Shown here piece after piece: positions 26,191 to 32,960 of a DNA stretch of 64,000 nt. Source of the stretch: Chryseobacterium lathyri (GTDB taxonomy: Bacteria; Bacteroidota; Bacteroidia; Flavobacteriales; Weeksellaceae); the NCBI RefSeq assembly GCF_003290185.1, contig NZ_QNFY01000002.1, positions 62,001-126,000 on the forward strand, given 5' to 3'. A model generated the notes under the pieces. The model was not told the origin of the DNA, made no database searches, and worked only from the letters and a program-made list of their open reading frames with translations. Made by a program: the position numbers and the translations under genes. Every line of letters starts with the position of its first letter. The stretch's first letter is position 1.

Positions 26191-28307
26191 TGAAAAAAGC
26201 GCTTTTATCAGCCGCATGCTTAGGGTCGGCAACAGTTTTTGCACAGGTTAAGGACAGCCTGCAGACCAACAATGTGGATGAAGTTGTGATGACTGCTTCC
26301 AGAAAAAAAGAAAGTATTAAAGAAATACCAAGCTCAGTAACGATTGTTGCAGAAAAGCAGATCCAGTCTCAGCTTACCGTCAATTCTGATATCACCAGCA
26401 TTCTTCAGTATACGGTTCCCAGCTTAGGGACCAACTCCGGGCAGACCTCCAACACAGGCCAGACTTTAAGAGGTCGTCAGGTTCTTGTTCTTATTGACGG
26501 AATTCCACAATCTACCCCTTTAAGAAACGGGGCAAGAGACATCAGAAGCATCGATCCTTCTGTTATTGAAAGAATTGAAGTGATCAAAGGAGCCTCTTCT
26601 ATCTACGGAAACGGTGCAGACGGCGGAATCATCAACTATATCACCAGAAGAAGTAAATCTGATAAAAAAATTTCCGGACTTACCCAGGTTGGTTTTACAG
26701 GCCAGACCTATGGAGGAACCTTAGGAGTAAGAGCCAGCCAGCTGCTATCCGGAAAAGTGAATAAATTTGATTATGTTTTCTCTCTTGCCTATGAAAGAAC
26801 CGGCTATATGAAAGATGCCGACGGAGTGAACCTTACTCCAACCTACAGCCCAGCAAAAATGGATAACTATAACGGAATGCTTAAAGTTGGTTATAACATC
26901 AATAATGACCAGAGAATTGAAGCTTCTTACATTGGATATTCCTCCAGATCGGATCTTAACTTAGGGCTCGTAACCGGAAAATACGGCTTTAAACCAACCA
27001 TTGGCGAAGGTGTAGGAAAAAACCTCGAAACGACACCTCAGGGAACACCAAAAAACCACAATTTCAGGATCAATTATGATAACCAGAATCTTTTTGGGGG
27101 AACTACTTCATTGAATTTCAATGCTTATATGCAGGATTTCAAGACAGTATACGGATACAGTGACACCTTCTTCGGAGGAGGGCAGTCCAATGTCATTTCC
27201 AAAAAATATGGCGCCAGATTCAACTTTGATACAAAGCTTTGGAACGCTCAAAATTCGCAGGCTGAAGTCATGTACGGAATGGATATCCTTAATGACCAGA
27301 CCGTTCAGAAGCTTGAAGATGGGCGTTACTGGACACCGGATATGAATATGACCAACTTGGCCCCTTTTGTGTTGGTTAAAATCGATTTATTAAAAAAATT
27401 AACCATTAAAGGAGGCCTTCGCTATGAAAACATGAACGTTAAAGTAGGAGATTTTAATACCCTTTCCTCTATTAAAAGTGACGGAACTTTTACAACAAGC
27501 ATTTTTGTGACCGGTGGAAAACTAAAATATAATGCATTAGTGGCTAATTTAGGAGTACGTTACAATATTGAACCGTTCGTTAACCTGTTCGGAAGCTTTT
27601 CACAGTCCTACTCTATCAATGAGCTGGGAAGAATTCTGAGAACATCCACCCAGGGAACCATTCAAAATCTTGAAACCAAACCTATCATTGTCAACAATTA
27701 TGAATTCGGTGCTACAGGACAGATTTCAAAATGGGTCAACTACGAAATTACGTCTTATGTAAGCACTTCAAAACTGGGGGCTTCATTTGTACAGAGTGCA
27801 GACCGGGCATTAACCATACAGAGGTCGCCGGAAATTGTTTACGGTGTAGAAGGGTTCCTTCACTTTACCCCTGCAAAATGGATCAATTTCGGAGGAAGCT
27901 ACAGCTGGATGGAAGGGATTACCTCTATTAAAGACGATGGGGATTATTCTGCAAAAATCAATAACAGCCGGATTTCTGCGCCTAAGATACTTGCTTATGT
28001 TCAGGCAAGACCTATACAAACTCTATCAATTGGTTTTGACATGCTGCACGCCTTTGAGCAGGACAGATTTCAGCCAAATGCAAAAACCGGATTATTTGTA
28101 TACGGAGAAGGTTATGTTCCGGAATACACTGTTTTTAATTTTAAATCAAGCTACGAAATCAATACAAACTGGAGAGTTTCGTTGGGTATTGAAAACCTGT
28201 TCAACAAAATGTATCAGCCTGCCATAGCATGGTGGTCTGCTCGTGATAGCGAATTCGTGAATTCACTGGGGAGAAGAGGCACTCTGATGCTTGAATATAA
28301 ATTTTAA
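26190..28307 (+). CDS. TonB-dependent receptor
   Basis: From the ATG at 26190 the protein has 705 residues: signal peptide MKKALLSAACLGSATVFAQ, TonB-box-like VDEVVMTAS, plug domain (IKEIPSSVTIVAEKQI, LIDGIPQSTP, IERIEVIKGASSIYGNGADGGIINYITR) and a beta-barrel ending LMLEYKF. The plug resembles FecA- and ferri-siderophore-type receptors. The start overlaps the stop of the preceding PepSY gene as TAATG, which sets this ATG over an in-frame codon 31 residues upstream that would reach into the PepSY gene. It forms the second receptor of the tandem block. Confidence 0.9.
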   Translation: MKKALLSAACLGSATVFAQVKDSLQTNNVDEVVMTASRKKESIKEIPSSVTIVAEKQIQSQLTVNSDITSILQYTVPSLGTNSGQTSNTGQTLRGRQVLVLIDGIPQSTPLRNGARDIRSIDPSVIERIEVIKGASSIYGNGADGGIINYITRRSKSDKKISGLTQVGFTGQTYGGTLGVRASQLLSGKVNKFDYVFSLAYERTGYMKDADGVNLTPTYSPAKMDNYNGMLKVGYNINNDQRIEASYIGYSSRSDLNLGLVTGKYGFKPTIGEGVGKNLETTPQGTPKNHNFRINYDNQNLFGGTTSLNFNAYMQDFKTVYGYSDTFFGGGQSNVISKKYGARFNFDTKLWNAQNSQAEVMYGMDILNDQTVQKLEDGRYWTPDMNMTNLAPFVLVKIDLLKKLTIKGGLRYENMNVKVGDFNTLSSIKSDGTFTTSIFVTGGKLKYNALVANLGVRYNIEPFVNLFGSFSQSYSINELGRILRTSTQGTIQNLETKPIIVNNYEFGATGQISKWVNYEITSYVSTSKLGASFVQSADRALTIQRSPEIVYGVEGFLHFTPAKWINFGGSYSWMEGITSIKDDGDYSAKINNSRISAPKILAYVQARPIQTLSIGFDMLHAFEQDRFQPNAKTGLFVYGEGYVPEYTVFNFKSSYEINTNWRVSLGIENLFNKMYQPAIAWWSARDSEFVNSLGRRGTLMLEYKF

Positions 28308-28320
28308 TTAAACTAAATAA

Positions 28321-28339
28321 AAAGATAAAATTTATCTTT
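28321..28339 (+). promoter_or_regulatory. Perfect palindrome overlapping a -7 box
   Basis: AAAGATAAA, one base, TTTATCTTT: a perfect 9+1+9 palindrome. Its right arm overlaps the TATCTTTG -7 box at 28333-28340, upstream of the second PepSY gene. Position and symmetry suit a repressor operator; Fur is a natural candidate given the iron-uptake genes, but the sequence is not the classic Fur box. Confidence 0.5.
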
Positions 28340-28359
28340 GTGATACTTTGAACTGCGAT

Positions 28360-29571
28360 ATGAGAAAAAAACATCATCATAAGAAAAAACCGGGCTTTTT
28401 CAAAAAATGGTCAGCCAAACTGCACCTGTGGCTAGGTCTGGGAATTGGCTTTTTGATTTTTATCATTTCCATTACAGGAGCGCTTTATGTTTTCAAAGAC
28501 GAAATAGAAAATCTCACCAGAAAGGACGTCATCTACCACAATGAACAGAATATAGCACAAAAGCAGGCTCTCCCCATCAGAATAATAGAAAAAGCTGTTG
28601 CCGAACAGGTAAAAGAAAAGTATCCTATCCATTGGGTAAATGTCCCTATCGATAAAAAAATGTCGTACATATTTTATTGGTATGAGCATAATACGGATAC
28701 CTGGAATTATTTTGATGAATTTCCGATCTATAAAGCGGCTTATGTAAATCCTTATACGGGAAAAGTCCTCAGAACATATGATGAAAAGAACGGATTCTTC
28801 AATATTGTAAAAATGATCCACTGGAGCTTTTTACTGAAGCAGGACTGGGGAACCTATGTAGTGGGAATCCCTGTTATCATTTTTATCATTATGCTTATTA
28901 CCGGAATTGTTCTCTGGTGGCCTAAAAATAAAGCAGCAAGAAAGCAACGTTTTTCTTTTAAATGGAAAAACATCAAAAGCTGGAAAAGAAAGAATTATGA
29001 CCTTCACAATGTGCTTGGCTTTTATTCCTCCATCTTTGCTCTCATCTTCGCAATTACAGGACTTTTTTATGCTTTTTTCTTTGTACAGGCTATGATATAC
29101 GTGATATTCTCCGGGGGAGAAACAAAATATCCGGATTTTTCCTACATTAAAACCAAGGCTCCGATAGAACTACGGACTGAAGGAACACTGGACAAAGTCA
29201 TTCATACTGTACAGCAGAAATACCCTGATGCTTTCGGTTTTGCTATTGACCTTGGCCATGAACATATGGATGATCATGAGCATCCTAATTTTGAAGTGTT
29301 TGTAAAACACCTTTCTTATTCTTATCACAAAAGCAGCAGCCTTATTTTTGATGAAAACTCCGGCGAACTGCTCCACACCCACGATCCCAAGGACAAAAAC
29401 TTCGGCGAAAAAGCAGTAGCGGCCAACTATGACATTCATGTAGGAGCAATTCTAGGGCTTCCTACAAAGATCATTGCATTTATTGTCAGCCTCTTGTGTG
29501 CATCCTTACCTGTAACCGGATTTATGATCTGGTGGGGCAGAAGAAAAAAGAAACCGGTAAAAGCTGCATAA
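28360..29571 (+). CDS. PepSY-associated TM protein, second copy
   Basis: From the ATG at 28360 the protein has 403 residues. It repeats the layout of the 24988-26190 gene: the N-terminus MRKKHHHKKK is followed by FFKKWSAKLHLWLGLGIG, then WSFLLKQDWGTYVVGIP, ITGIVLWWPKNKAARK and YDLHNVLGFYSS, and it ends in ITG/LPVTGFMIWWG-type helices. It has an extra His/Asp-rich periplasmic segment (LGHEHMDDHEHPNF) absent from the first copy, possibly metal-binding. An in-frame TTG four codons upstream is rejected in favour of the ATG. Its own TATCTTTG promoter means it may be expressed apart from its receptor. Confidence 0.82.
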   Translation: MRKKHHHKKKPGFFKKWSAKLHLWLGLGIGFLIFIISITGALYVFKDEIENLTRKDVIYHNEQNIAQKQALPIRIIEKAVAEQVKEKYPIHWVNVPIDKKMSYIFYWYEHNTDTWNYFDEFPIYKAAYVNPYTGKVLRTYDEKNGFFNIVKMIHWSFLLKQDWGTYVVGIPVIIFIIMLITGIVLWWPKNKAARKQRFSFKWKNIKSWKRKNYDLHNVLGFYSSIFALIFAITGLFYAFFFVQAMIYVIFSGGETKYPDFSYIKTKAPIELRTEGTLDKVIHTVQQKYPDAFGFAIDLGHEHMDDHEHPNFEVFVKHLSYSYHKSSSLIFDENSGELLHTHDPKDKNFGEKAVAANYDIHVGAILGLPTKIIAFIVSLLCASLPVTGFMIWWGRRKKKPVKAA

Positions 29572-29655
29572 AAGTTTTTTAAATAAAAGTTTGTTAATAA
29601 TTCATTAATACAATCTTTTTTATAATTTTAACCCTTTAGAATTTATAAACAGGAA

Positions 29656-30624
29656 ATGTCATTAATAGATTTATCAAAACAAGTTGCTCTAGGAATTGAT
29701 ATCGGCGGAACGAATACAAAGTTCGGAGTAGTAAACCATCGCGGTGAAGTTCTGGAAAAAGGAAGTCTGAGAACTGATGAGTACGAAAAAGTGGAAGACT
29801 TTATCGAAGCTTTGTATGAGCAGGTTCAGCCCCTGATCGAAAAATACGGGACAGAGAAAAACTTTGACGGAATTGGAGTAGGCGCTCCTAATGCCAACTA
29901 TTATAAAGGAACCATCGAACAGGCTCCCAACTTACCCTGGAAAGGACTGATCCCTTTCAGTGAGCTGATGAAAGCCAAATTCAGCCTGCCATGCACCATT
30001 ACCAATGATGCTAATGCAGCTGCCCTTGGGGAAATGCTTTTCGGAGCAGCCCGTGGTATGAAGGATTTCATTATGATCACTCTGGGAACCGGTGTAGGCA
30101 GTGGAATCATTTCCAATGGAAGTCTGATTTACGGGCACGACGGCTTTGCAGGAGAACTTGGCCATACCATTGTAAAACCTGGCGGAAGAAAGCACTGGAG
30201 CACAGGATCTGAAGGAAGCCTGGAAGCTTATGCATCAGCCACAGGAATTGCGATCACCGCAAAAAAAATGAGGGCTGAATTTCCTGAATCTATGCTGAGC
30301 CAATATCCTGAAGAATCCATTAACTCAAAAACGGTACATGAATGCGCCATAAAAGGTGACCCGATTTCTATTGAGGTTTTCAGATATACGGGACAGAAAC
30401 TGGGTGAAGCTTTGGCGAATTTCGTCATGTTTTCTTCACCGGAAGCCATTCTTTTATTCGGCGGCGTGATCAAGGCCGGTGATTTTATTTTGAAGCCTGC
30501 AAAACTTCATATGGAAAGAAATCTTCTTCCGATCTTCAGAAATAAAGTGAAACTGGTTTTCAGTGAACTTGATGAAGCAGATGCTGCCATTCTTGGAGCA
30601 AGTGCTTTAGTTTGGGAAAAATAA
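29656..30624 (+). CDS. ROK family protein, probable sugar kinase (glucokinase-like)
   Basis: The 322-residue protein has the phosphate-1 motif LGIDIGGTNTKFGVV (residues about 12-26), ITNDANAAALGE with the catalytic Asp, and LGTGVGSGII. The ROK signature region reads VKPGGRKHWSTGSEGSLEAYASATGI. The Cys-rich CxCGxxGC zinc motif found in typical ROK kinases is absent, with every cysteine replaced. The rest of the fold is intact and there is no DNA-binding domain, so it is a kinase-type rather than a repressor-type ROK. Glucose or another hexose is the likely substrate. A hairpin terminator follows. Confidence 0.82.
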   Translation: MSLIDLSKQVALGIDIGGTNTKFGVVNHRGEVLEKGSLRTDEYEKVEDFIEALYEQVQPLIEKYGTEKNFDGIGVGAPNANYYKGTIEQAPNLPWKGLIPFSELMKAKFSLPCTITNDANAAALGEMLFGAARGMKDFIMITLGTGVGSGIISNGSLIYGHDGFAGELGHTIVKPGGRKHWSTGSEGSLEAYASATGIAITAKKMRAEFPESMLSQYPEESINSKTVHECAIKGDPISIEVFRYTGQKLGEALANFVMFSSPEAILLFGGVIKAGDFILKPAKLHMERNLLPIFRNKVKLVFSELDEADAAILGASALVWEK

Positions 30625-30645
30625 CTGAAACAGCATTAAAATAAT

Positions 30646-30671
30646 AAAAGCATCCTTTTGGGGATGCTTTT
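30646..30671 (+). terminator. Terminator of the ROK gene
   Basis: AAAAGCATCC, a six-base loop, GGATGCTTTT and a T run. Confidence 0.85.
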
Positions 30672-30811
30672 TGTTTTTAAACAACATACTCAATTGATTT
30701 TTTCACAGATCTCACAGAATTATTTTGTGCCATATCTTTCAATTTATCGTCTCATTAATCATTAAAACATACAATCAATTCTGTTTTAAATCATTCTGTT
30801 TATCATCCGAA

Positions 30812-30892
30812 ATGAAAAAGTTTTTCTTATTTTTGATTGGTTTTTTACTCATTTTCTGCCAATGCAGAGAGAAGAAAACGGCTAATAAATAA
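30812..30892 (+). CDS. Candidate 26-residue lipoprotein-like peptide
   Basis: The predicted peptide starts MKKFFLFLIGFLLIFCQC and then carries a short basic tail (REKKTANK). A lysine start, a hydrophobic stretch and a cysteine resemble a very small lipoprotein signal, though Phe before the Cys is not typical. It ends nine bases before the msrA ATG, so it may instead be a short translated leader. No homologue is recognised, so confidence is low. Confidence 0.35.
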   Translation: MKKFFLFLIGFLLIFCQCREKKTANK

Positions 30893-30901
30893 TTAAAAAT
30901 A

Positions 30902-31456
30902 ATGGATAATAATAATTTAGAACAGATCACTTTCGGCGGTGGATGCCTCTGGTGTGTGGAAAGCTGTTTCAATATGCTTAAAGGCGTGCAATCTGCTATC
31001 TCCGGATATTCAGGAGGCCACAAAGACAATCCAACCTATGAGGAAGTGTGTACAGGAGAAACGGGACACGCTGAAGTGGTACAGATTACTTTCGACCCTA
31101 AAATCATTTCTTATGCACAGCTGATGGATGTATTTTTCTTCCTTCATGATCCTACCCAGCTAAACAGACAGGGCAATGATATCGGAACACAATACCGTTC
31201 CGTTATTTATTATAAGGATGAAGCAGAAAAAGCTAAAGCTGAGGAAGCCCTTAAAAAATCCGAAGAATCAGGTAAATGGCCTGGAAAATACGTAACGGAA
31301 ATAACGCAGTTCGAGAAGTTCTGGCCTGCAGAACAGTATCATCAGGGGTATTATAACGTGAACCCTAACCAACCTTACTGTAGTGCCGTAGTAGGCCCGA
31401 AGATCCAGAAATTTAAAAAACATTTTGGGGAATTGGGAATGCTGAATGAAGCGTAA
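30902..31456 (+). CDS. msrA: Peptide-methionine (S)-S-oxide reductase MsrA
   Basis: The 184-residue protein reduces methionine-S-sulfoxide in damaged proteins. The active-site stretch is GGGCLWCVES, with the catalytic Cys15 in place of the usual GCFW context and a second Cys at 18. It is followed by GYSGGHKDNPTYEEVCTGETGHAEVV and FFLHDPTQLNRQGNDIGTQYRS, all family hallmarks. It has no MsrB fusion and no signal peptide, so it acts in the cytosol. A terminator follows, and the next gene converges on it. Confidence 0.95.
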   Translation: MDNNNLEQITFGGGCLWCVESCFNMLKGVQSAISGYSGGHKDNPTYEEVCTGETGHAEVVQITFDPKIISYAQLMDVFFFLHDPTQLNRQGNDIGTQYRSVIYYKDEAEKAKAEEALKKSEESGKWPGKYVTEITQFEKFWPAEQYHQGYYNVNPNQPYCSAVVGPKIQKFKKHFGELGMLNEA

Positions 31457-31463
31457 AAAATAT

Positions 31464-31499
31464 AAAGCGAATATCTTTTTGATGTTCGCTTTTTTTTGT
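31464..31499. terminator. msrA terminator
   Basis: A 12-bp stem with one G-U pair (AAAGCGAATATC with GATGTTCGCTTT), a T5 loop and a T8 run. It sits just before the stop of the convergent minus-strand gene. Confidence 0.85.
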
Positions 31500-31505
31500 G
31501 AAAAA

Positions 31506-32327
31506 TTACTCTTCTGCTTCTATAGAATCTTTTTGTTTGCCGGCATATTTATAAATAATAAGAGATGTTGATTTTCGTAATTCTCTTCCGTTATCCGGAT
31601 CTATTCCATCGTCTGTAAAAAACTCAACTTCATTGTAATACTTTGAATACCACGTCCTGCCAAGAGCATTCTGGTTAGTAAGAGTATCTTTTCTCATAAT
31701 CTTTTTAAAATGCTGAAATTGATGTTTATTCATGGCTACAACATCAAGTCCGGGCTTAATATAACTACTATCCGTCGCAACATATCTTTCCCCATCCCAG
31801 TACATATATTTTTTGTCAATACCAGATTCTACATTTGATATTAACCCTAGTGGAAATAAAGAGTTATTCTTAAGTTTCTTATTGTTGGAGAATACAATAT
31901 TACCAGTGACAAGACATAAAAGCAGTGCAATCTCCATTATACCGAAGCCATTTTGTTTCATAAACTCGGGCATTGCGAGAATTGGCTTATTAATGATAGT
32001 GATCACAATTTTAGAAATTGCTTGTTGAATACTATATTCCACCGTTCTCCACTCAGAACAGTAATCTTTAAATGTATCATATCCTATATATCGGCTTAGA
32101 TTATCTAAAACCGCTCTTTTTATGTTATAGTCTTCACCTTGTTCAACTATTGCCTTATAATAATTTTCAAAAGATTTGTAACTCAGTGGTTCAAAATCAT
32201 CTTTTAAAATTTGTTCAAGATGTAGAAGAATTCCATTAAATGATGTTTCTGTAGCTTCATTTGAAGCTTTTTCGTAAACATCTTCTAACAATTTCTTTTT
32301 TTCAGATAAAAATTTTGACATACTCAT
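31506..32327 (-). CDS. Protein of unknown function with central hydrophobic segment
   Basis: The N-terminal 110 residues of this 273-residue protein are helical and charged. A hydrophobic stretch (about 128-150, FGIMEIALLLCLVTGNIVF) could be a membrane helix. The C-terminal half is mixed (YWDGERYVATDSSYIKPG, ALGRTWYSKYYNEVEFF) and may form a small beta domain. I do not recognise the family. It is transcribed away from the sensor-kinase region, and the dyad at 32369-32384 lies between it and those genes, so it may be in the same regulon. Confidence 0.55.
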   Translation of the reverse strand: MSMSKFLSEKKKLLEDVYEKASNEATETSFNGILLHLEQILKDDFEPLSYKSFENYYKAIVEQGEDYNIKRAVLDNLSRYIGYDTFKDYCSEWRTVEYSIQQAISKIVITIINKPILAMPEFMKQNGFGIMEIALLLCLVTGNIVFSNNKKLKNNSLFPLGLISNVESGIDKKYMYWDGERYVATDSSYIKPGLDVVAMNKHQFQHFKKIMRKDTLTNQNALGRTWYSKYYNEVEFFTDDGIDPDNGRELRKSTSLIIYKYAGKQKDSIEAEE

Positions 32328-32329
32328 GG

Positions 32330-32698
32330 TTATTATGATGAAAATTAAGAAGTTTCAAGTCAAAATAAATACGGTTTCCCGTATATCCCCACTGATAAAA
32401 ACTTTCCAAAAACTTTCCAAAAACATTCTAACCCTTGCCTCTTCTTTCGTCGTTAATTTGCCATAGAAATCAGTGAGAAACAAAACATTACAAAAACAAA
32501 TGTACAAAACTGATTTCAAAATTCACCAGATAAAACGGAGGAAAACTCCGGGTTGGGAAGCGGATGTTTCTCCTCCGTTTTTGAAGGTTTACTTCCCAAA
32601 AATTTAAGAAGCGCTTCGAAATTTTTACCCGTGTAACACTGCTTACGATCTGTTTCGTGAGGAAGAACACCAGTGCCAAATTTTAAATTTTTAAACCA
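32330..32698. other. 370-base gene-poor stretch with strong hairpins
   Basis: No convincing protein gene lies here. It holds the dyad at 32369-32384. A TTG near 32433 with TTAATTTG at about 32454-32461 is a plausible but imperfect promoter. Downstream is an 11-bp inverted repeat, AAAACGGAGGA with TCCTCCGTTTT (about 32535-32584). Another near-palindrome around 32596-32625 has GAAGCGCTTC at its centre and A/T arms. A transcript from here would form a structured leader for the 65-residue peptide gene or a separate small RNA. An alternative is a decayed short gene, since a frame from the ATG at about 32500 reads about 35 codons before a stop. Confidence 0.4.
32369..32384. promoter_or_regulatory. 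Operator-like dyad, copy 1 (ATACGGTTTCCCGTAT)
   Basis: Two 6-base arms, ATACGG and CCGTAT, with a four-base centre. It shares TACGGTT..CCGTA with the perfect palindrome at 35333-35348. It sits between the divergent 31506-32327 gene and the peptide/kinase/regulator genes. A response-regulator site is the natural inference. Confidence 0.55.
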
Positions 32699-32896
32699 AT
32701 GTTAGAATTAATATTGATGCTACTGGGATTAGCATTTTCAAATAACACAGCAAATACTACATCAGATAATAATAGTAATCAGGGACAGACAATAGTTCAA
32801 CTGACAGATCCGGGAGAAGGTTTAGATCCGGGAGACGGAGGCCCAATTGGAGGAAATACGGGACAACTCCCACCTCCTCCATCAAATAACCCTTAA
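32699..32896 (+). CDS. Small Gly/Pro-rich peptide, possibly exported
   Basis: The protein has 65 residues. A short hydrophobic start (MLELILMLLGLAF) is followed by an Asn/Thr-rich segment and then a low-complexity tail (DPGEGLDPGDGGPIGG, LPPPPSNNP). The layout suits a small secreted peptide with an uncleaved or cleaved N-terminal signal. It has its own terminator and sits just upstream of a TPR sensor histidine kinase, the position expected for a peptide signal or accessory factor. The function is unknown and the link is inference. Confidence 0.5.
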   Translation: MLELILMLLGLAFSNNTANTTSDNNSNQGQTIVQLTDPGEGLDPGDGGPIGGNTGQLPPPPSNNP

Positions 32897-32905
32897 TATT
32901 CAGTA

Positions 32906-32939
32906 AAAGAGCGGATTGTATAAATCTGCTCTTTTTCTT
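32906..32939 (+). terminator. Terminator after the small peptide gene
   Basis: A 12-bp stem with one G-U pair (AAAGAGCGGATT with AATCTGCTCTTT), a five-base loop and a T run. The following TTATTTTGC may be a weak -7 element for the kinase gene. Confidence 0.75.
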
Positions 32940-32960
32940 ATTTTGCAGGAAAAACTATTC

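Noticed and set aside
32488-32679. Minus-strand frame of 63 codons in the gene-poor stretch
   Set aside because: It covers the inverted repeats, has no recognisable domain and no promoter box; the stretch is better explained as structured non-coding DNA.
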